From NCBI GenBank assembly GCA_903863885.1, contig CAIPEB010000179.1, forward strand, positions 1 through 52,904: DNA of 52,904 nucleotides, given 5' to 3'. The DNA is from an uncultured Planctomycetaceae bacterium. GTDB lineage: Bacteria > Planctomycetota > Planctomycetia > Pirellulales > Pirellulaceae. Numbering within the stretch: the stretch's first letter is position 1; each line of letters opens with the position of its first letter. A program made the translations under genes and the position numbers. Below, in pieces: positions 51,046 through 52,904 of this stretch. The notes beneath the pieces were generated by a model. It was not told the DNA's origin, ran no database searches, and worked only from the letters and a program-made list of their open reading frames with translations.

Positions 51046-52254
51046 TCACGCTGCCGTTCGCGGATCGTTCTCGCGATGCAGCCTTCGAACGCGAGCAGCT
51101 TCGCGAACGAACTGCAACAGATAGTAAAGCAAAAATGCGATGATGACCCACAGCAGGATCAGCCAGGGTATCAGTGTCGCCAGCTTGTAGGTGTCCGCGA
51201 CAAGCTCCTGTTTCGCGCCGGGGACGCCGGGCGCCCACCAGGCCCATGCCTCGAAGATGGCCGCATAGGCGAGCAGGCCGAGGAATACGATTGTGAAGGC
51301 GGGGCTGCGCGTCTCGCGACTGGCTCGGCGATCCATCCACGGCACGAGCAGGAGAAACAACCCGCACACCGCGAAGAACGCGACTCCGAGCGTCTCAGGT
51401 ACGCACTTGAGCGTCTGGAACATGAAGAGAAAGTACCACTCGGGCTTGATGCCCACCGGGGCAGGTTGAAGCGGATTGGCTTGAGGGCCGACCTCCGCGG
51501 GAATCCAGACGGCCAGCGTCGTCAGCACGCCGAGCAGCAGCAGCCACAATCCGGCATCGAGATACAGGAACTCGCCGAAAAACGGACGTTCATCGCGAAC
51601 CTGTCCTCGCGGGAGGCCGAGCGGCAGGCTCATGCCCTGAAGTTGGACCAGCAGCAGGTGCAATGCGAGGACCGCTCCCAGCGCGGCGGGCACGATGGCA
51701 ACGTGGGCCGCAAAGAACCGCGTGATCGTATCTCCCGAAATCTCCGTTCCTCCGCGCAGCAGATGCGTCGCCACTTGTCCAACCCCCGGCACCGCTTCCG
51801 GAATACTCGTTCCCACCATCGTCGCGTGATACGAAAGTTCCGTCCACGGCAACAGGTATCCGCTGAATCCGAGGGTCAGAGTCAGGCCCATCAGCACCAT
51901 TCCGGAGACCCAGGTCAGTTCGCGCGGTTTGCGGTAGGCTCGCGAGAAAAGTACGGTGAGAAAATGCAGGAACGTTGCGGCAACAAAGAAGTGAGCGCCC
52001 CAGACGTGGACCGAACGAATGAGCCAGCCGTACGGCACCACCGTCATGATCTTCTGGACGCTGGCGTGGGCCGCTGCTTCGGTGGGCTGGTAATACAGCA
52101 TCATCAGGCAGCCGCTGGCGACCTGCAGCGCGAACAGGAACATCGCCGCACCGCCAAGAAAATAGATCCAGCTGTGGCGATGCACAGGCACCTTCTTGTG
52201 CTTGAGCCACTGCATCACCGACGAAAGATCAATGCGTTCGTCGAGCCAGGTCAT
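51046..52254 (-). CDS. Cytochrome b6-like protein with fused subunit IV region
   Basis: Membrane subunit of a bc-type quinol oxidase complex. From the ATG at 52254 (MTWLDERIDL, which lines up with the b6 start) the product has 402 residues; a TTG at 52305 overlaps the Rieske stop and is the alternative. Haem ligands are H83/H97 in helix B (13 residues between) and H184/H199 in helix D (14 between, the b6 spacing). GWLIRSVHVWG, KPRELTWVSGMV and GYLLPW are b6 hallmarks, and KPEWYFLF (PEWY) shows that the subunit IV region is fused. The b6 cysteine that holds extra haem c is Phe here (F32 in WIYFLGG), so that haem is probably absent. Operon with the Rieske gene and DASS. Confidence 0.9.
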   Translation of the reverse strand: MTWLDERIDLSSVMQWLKHKKVPVHRHSWIYFLGGAAMFLFALQVASGCLMMLYYQPTEAAAHASVQKIMTVVPYGWLIRSVHVWGAHFFVAATFLHFLTVLFSRAYRKPRELTWVSGMVLMGLTLTLGFSGYLLPWTELSYHATMVGTSIPEAVPGVGQVATHLLRGGTEISGDTITRFFAAHVAIVPAALGAVLALHLLLVQLQGMSLPLGLPRGQVRDERPFFGEFLYLDAGLWLLLLGVLTTLAVWIPAEVGPQANPLQPAPVGIKPEWYFLFMFQTLKCVPETLGVAFFAVCGLFLLLVPWMDRRASRETRSPAFTIVFLGLLAYAAIFEAWAWWAPGVPGAKQELVADTYKLATLIPWLILLWVIIAFLLYYLLQFVREAARVRRLHRENDPRTAA

Positions 52255-52288
52255 CGTGCCCGCGGCGGCACTGTCGAACAACCCGCCG

Positions 52289-52762
52289 TTAACTCGCTTT
52301 GTCAAGGTTCGCTTGCTCCAGTGCGATGATCAGTTTGCCGTCTTTCATTTTCTGATGGAACTGCTGCAGAGGTCGCGGCGGAGGGCCACTGATGACCTTT
52401 CCTTCGAGATCGAAGTAGCCGCCGTGGCAGGCGCAGGCGATTTGTCGACTCTCTTCCGCATATCGGACCGTACAACTCAAATGCGTGCACGTCGCCACGA
52501 ATACCTTCAACTCGCCCGCCCCGCTTTCGGTGCGTATGAGCAGCACGGGAATCCGTCCATACAACAGCATGCGGGCCTTGCCGGGCGGCAATTCGAAATC
52601 CTTGGCCTCGATTTCCATGAAGGCCGGCGGTGGATCCGGGCGGAAATTGCCCGCGTATTGAATCAACGGGACTGCTGCGCCGGCGCCAAGCGCGGCGGTT
52701 CCGCCGCCGAGCATGCGGCAGAGAAATCGTCGTCTTGCCACACAGGACTCTTCAATCTTCAC
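52289..52762 (-). CDS. Rieske iron-sulfur protein
   Basis: Electron-transfer subunit of the bc-type complex, 157 residues, exported through Tat (RRRFLCRMLGGG, then an Ala-rich hydrophobic anchor). The [2Fe-2S] ligands are in CTHLSC (two ligands C and H) and CACHGGYFD (C and H), spaced as in cytochrome bc Rieske proteins. The GTG start has AGGAAG about six bases upstream. Cytochrome b follows after 34 bases from its preferred ATG. Electrons pass from quinol in the membrane to this cluster, then to a c-type partner not seen here, possibly one of the haem propeller proteins of this window, which is speculation. Confidence 0.93.
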   Translation of the reverse strand: MKIEESCVARRRFLCRMLGGGTAALGAGAAVPLIQYAGNFRPDPPPAFMEIEAKDFELPPGKARMLLYGRIPVLLIRTESGAGELKVFVATCTHLSCTVRYAEESRQIACACHGGYFDLEGKVISGPPPRPLQQFHQKMKDGKLIIALEQANLDKAS

Positions 52763-52798
52763 GGCCGCTTCCTATCATTCTCAGCGCATGTTTCAACA

Positions 52799-52904
52799 TT
52801 CACTCTCCTCTTGGGGAGAGTCTGCCCGACAGGGCCGGAGAGGGGGGGGATGACCCTCCCCGGACGCTATCGCGTCCGACCCTCCCGCGTTGCGGGAGGG
52901 TGAA
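52799..52904. repeat. Multi-hairpin 105-bp dispersed element, copy B
   Basis: Runs to the right edge, from TTCAC to GTGAA. It has five consecutive stems: ACTCTCC/GGAGAGT, GCCC/GGGC, GGAGAGGG/CCCTCCCC, GGACGC/GCGTCC and CCCTCCCGC/GCGGGAGGG. The last is a perfect nine-base stem. Lies in front of the Rieske gene. Confidence 0.85.

Overview
The window looks like a chromosomal stretch of a high-GC bacterium of the phylum Planctomycetota, probably Pirellulales-like (inference). Pointers are secreted beta-propeller proteins of the HzsA-like, PQQ-like and WD40/SHD1 types, HEAT-repeat proteins, a formylglycine sulfatase, many secreted glycoside hydrolases, Tat-exported Gfo/Idh/MocA proteins, tandem AIM24 proteins and long intergenic spacers full of palindromic repeats. 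I place 32 protein genes plus one weak small ORF, and see no rRNA, tRNA, CRISPR array, transposase or phage gene.

Layout. 1-1.4 kb: a ferredoxin/HyfI-type electron-transfer subunit (its complex lies off the left edge) and an acyl-CoA thioesterase. 1.5-6.4 kb: a divergent pair, a secreted SHD1-WD40 protein and a cytoplasmic protein I cannot name. 6.4-8.5 kb: two SDR-type proteins and a VOC protein on the minus strand. 8.7-16.8 kb: a DUF885 protein, a GH127 arabinofuranosidase, and a 1,249-residue HEAT/discoidin/propeller/haem fusion. 17-19.6 kb: AsnA and an M28 peptidase. 19.6-29 kb: secreted PQQ-like propeller, GHL10 and GH106 proteins and a gluzincin peptidase. 29.1-31.2 kb: three tandem AIM24 genes. 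31.4-37.5 kb: a DUF6259 hydrolase and a second HzsA-like protein with two haem motifs. 37.9-42.1 kb: an operon of Gfo/Idh/MocA, a HEAT protein with a DNAJC11-like tail, and a second gluzincin. 42.4-48.2 kb: IlvD, a GH50-like hydrolase, a sulfatase. 48.2-52.8 kb (minus strand): Rieske, cytochrome b, DASS transporter, MscL and TRIC channel.

Together the secreted hydrolases, sulfatase and peptidases suggest breakdown of complex rhamnose-, arabinose- or galactose-containing and sulfated glycans and proteins. The exported haem propellers and the Rieske/cytochrome b pair suggest respiratory electron transfer at or outside the membrane. The repeats are notable: palindromic elements sit mostly between convergent genes, and a roughly 105-bp multi-hairpin element occurs twice. 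All family calls rest on reading translations and motifs; no database search was run.
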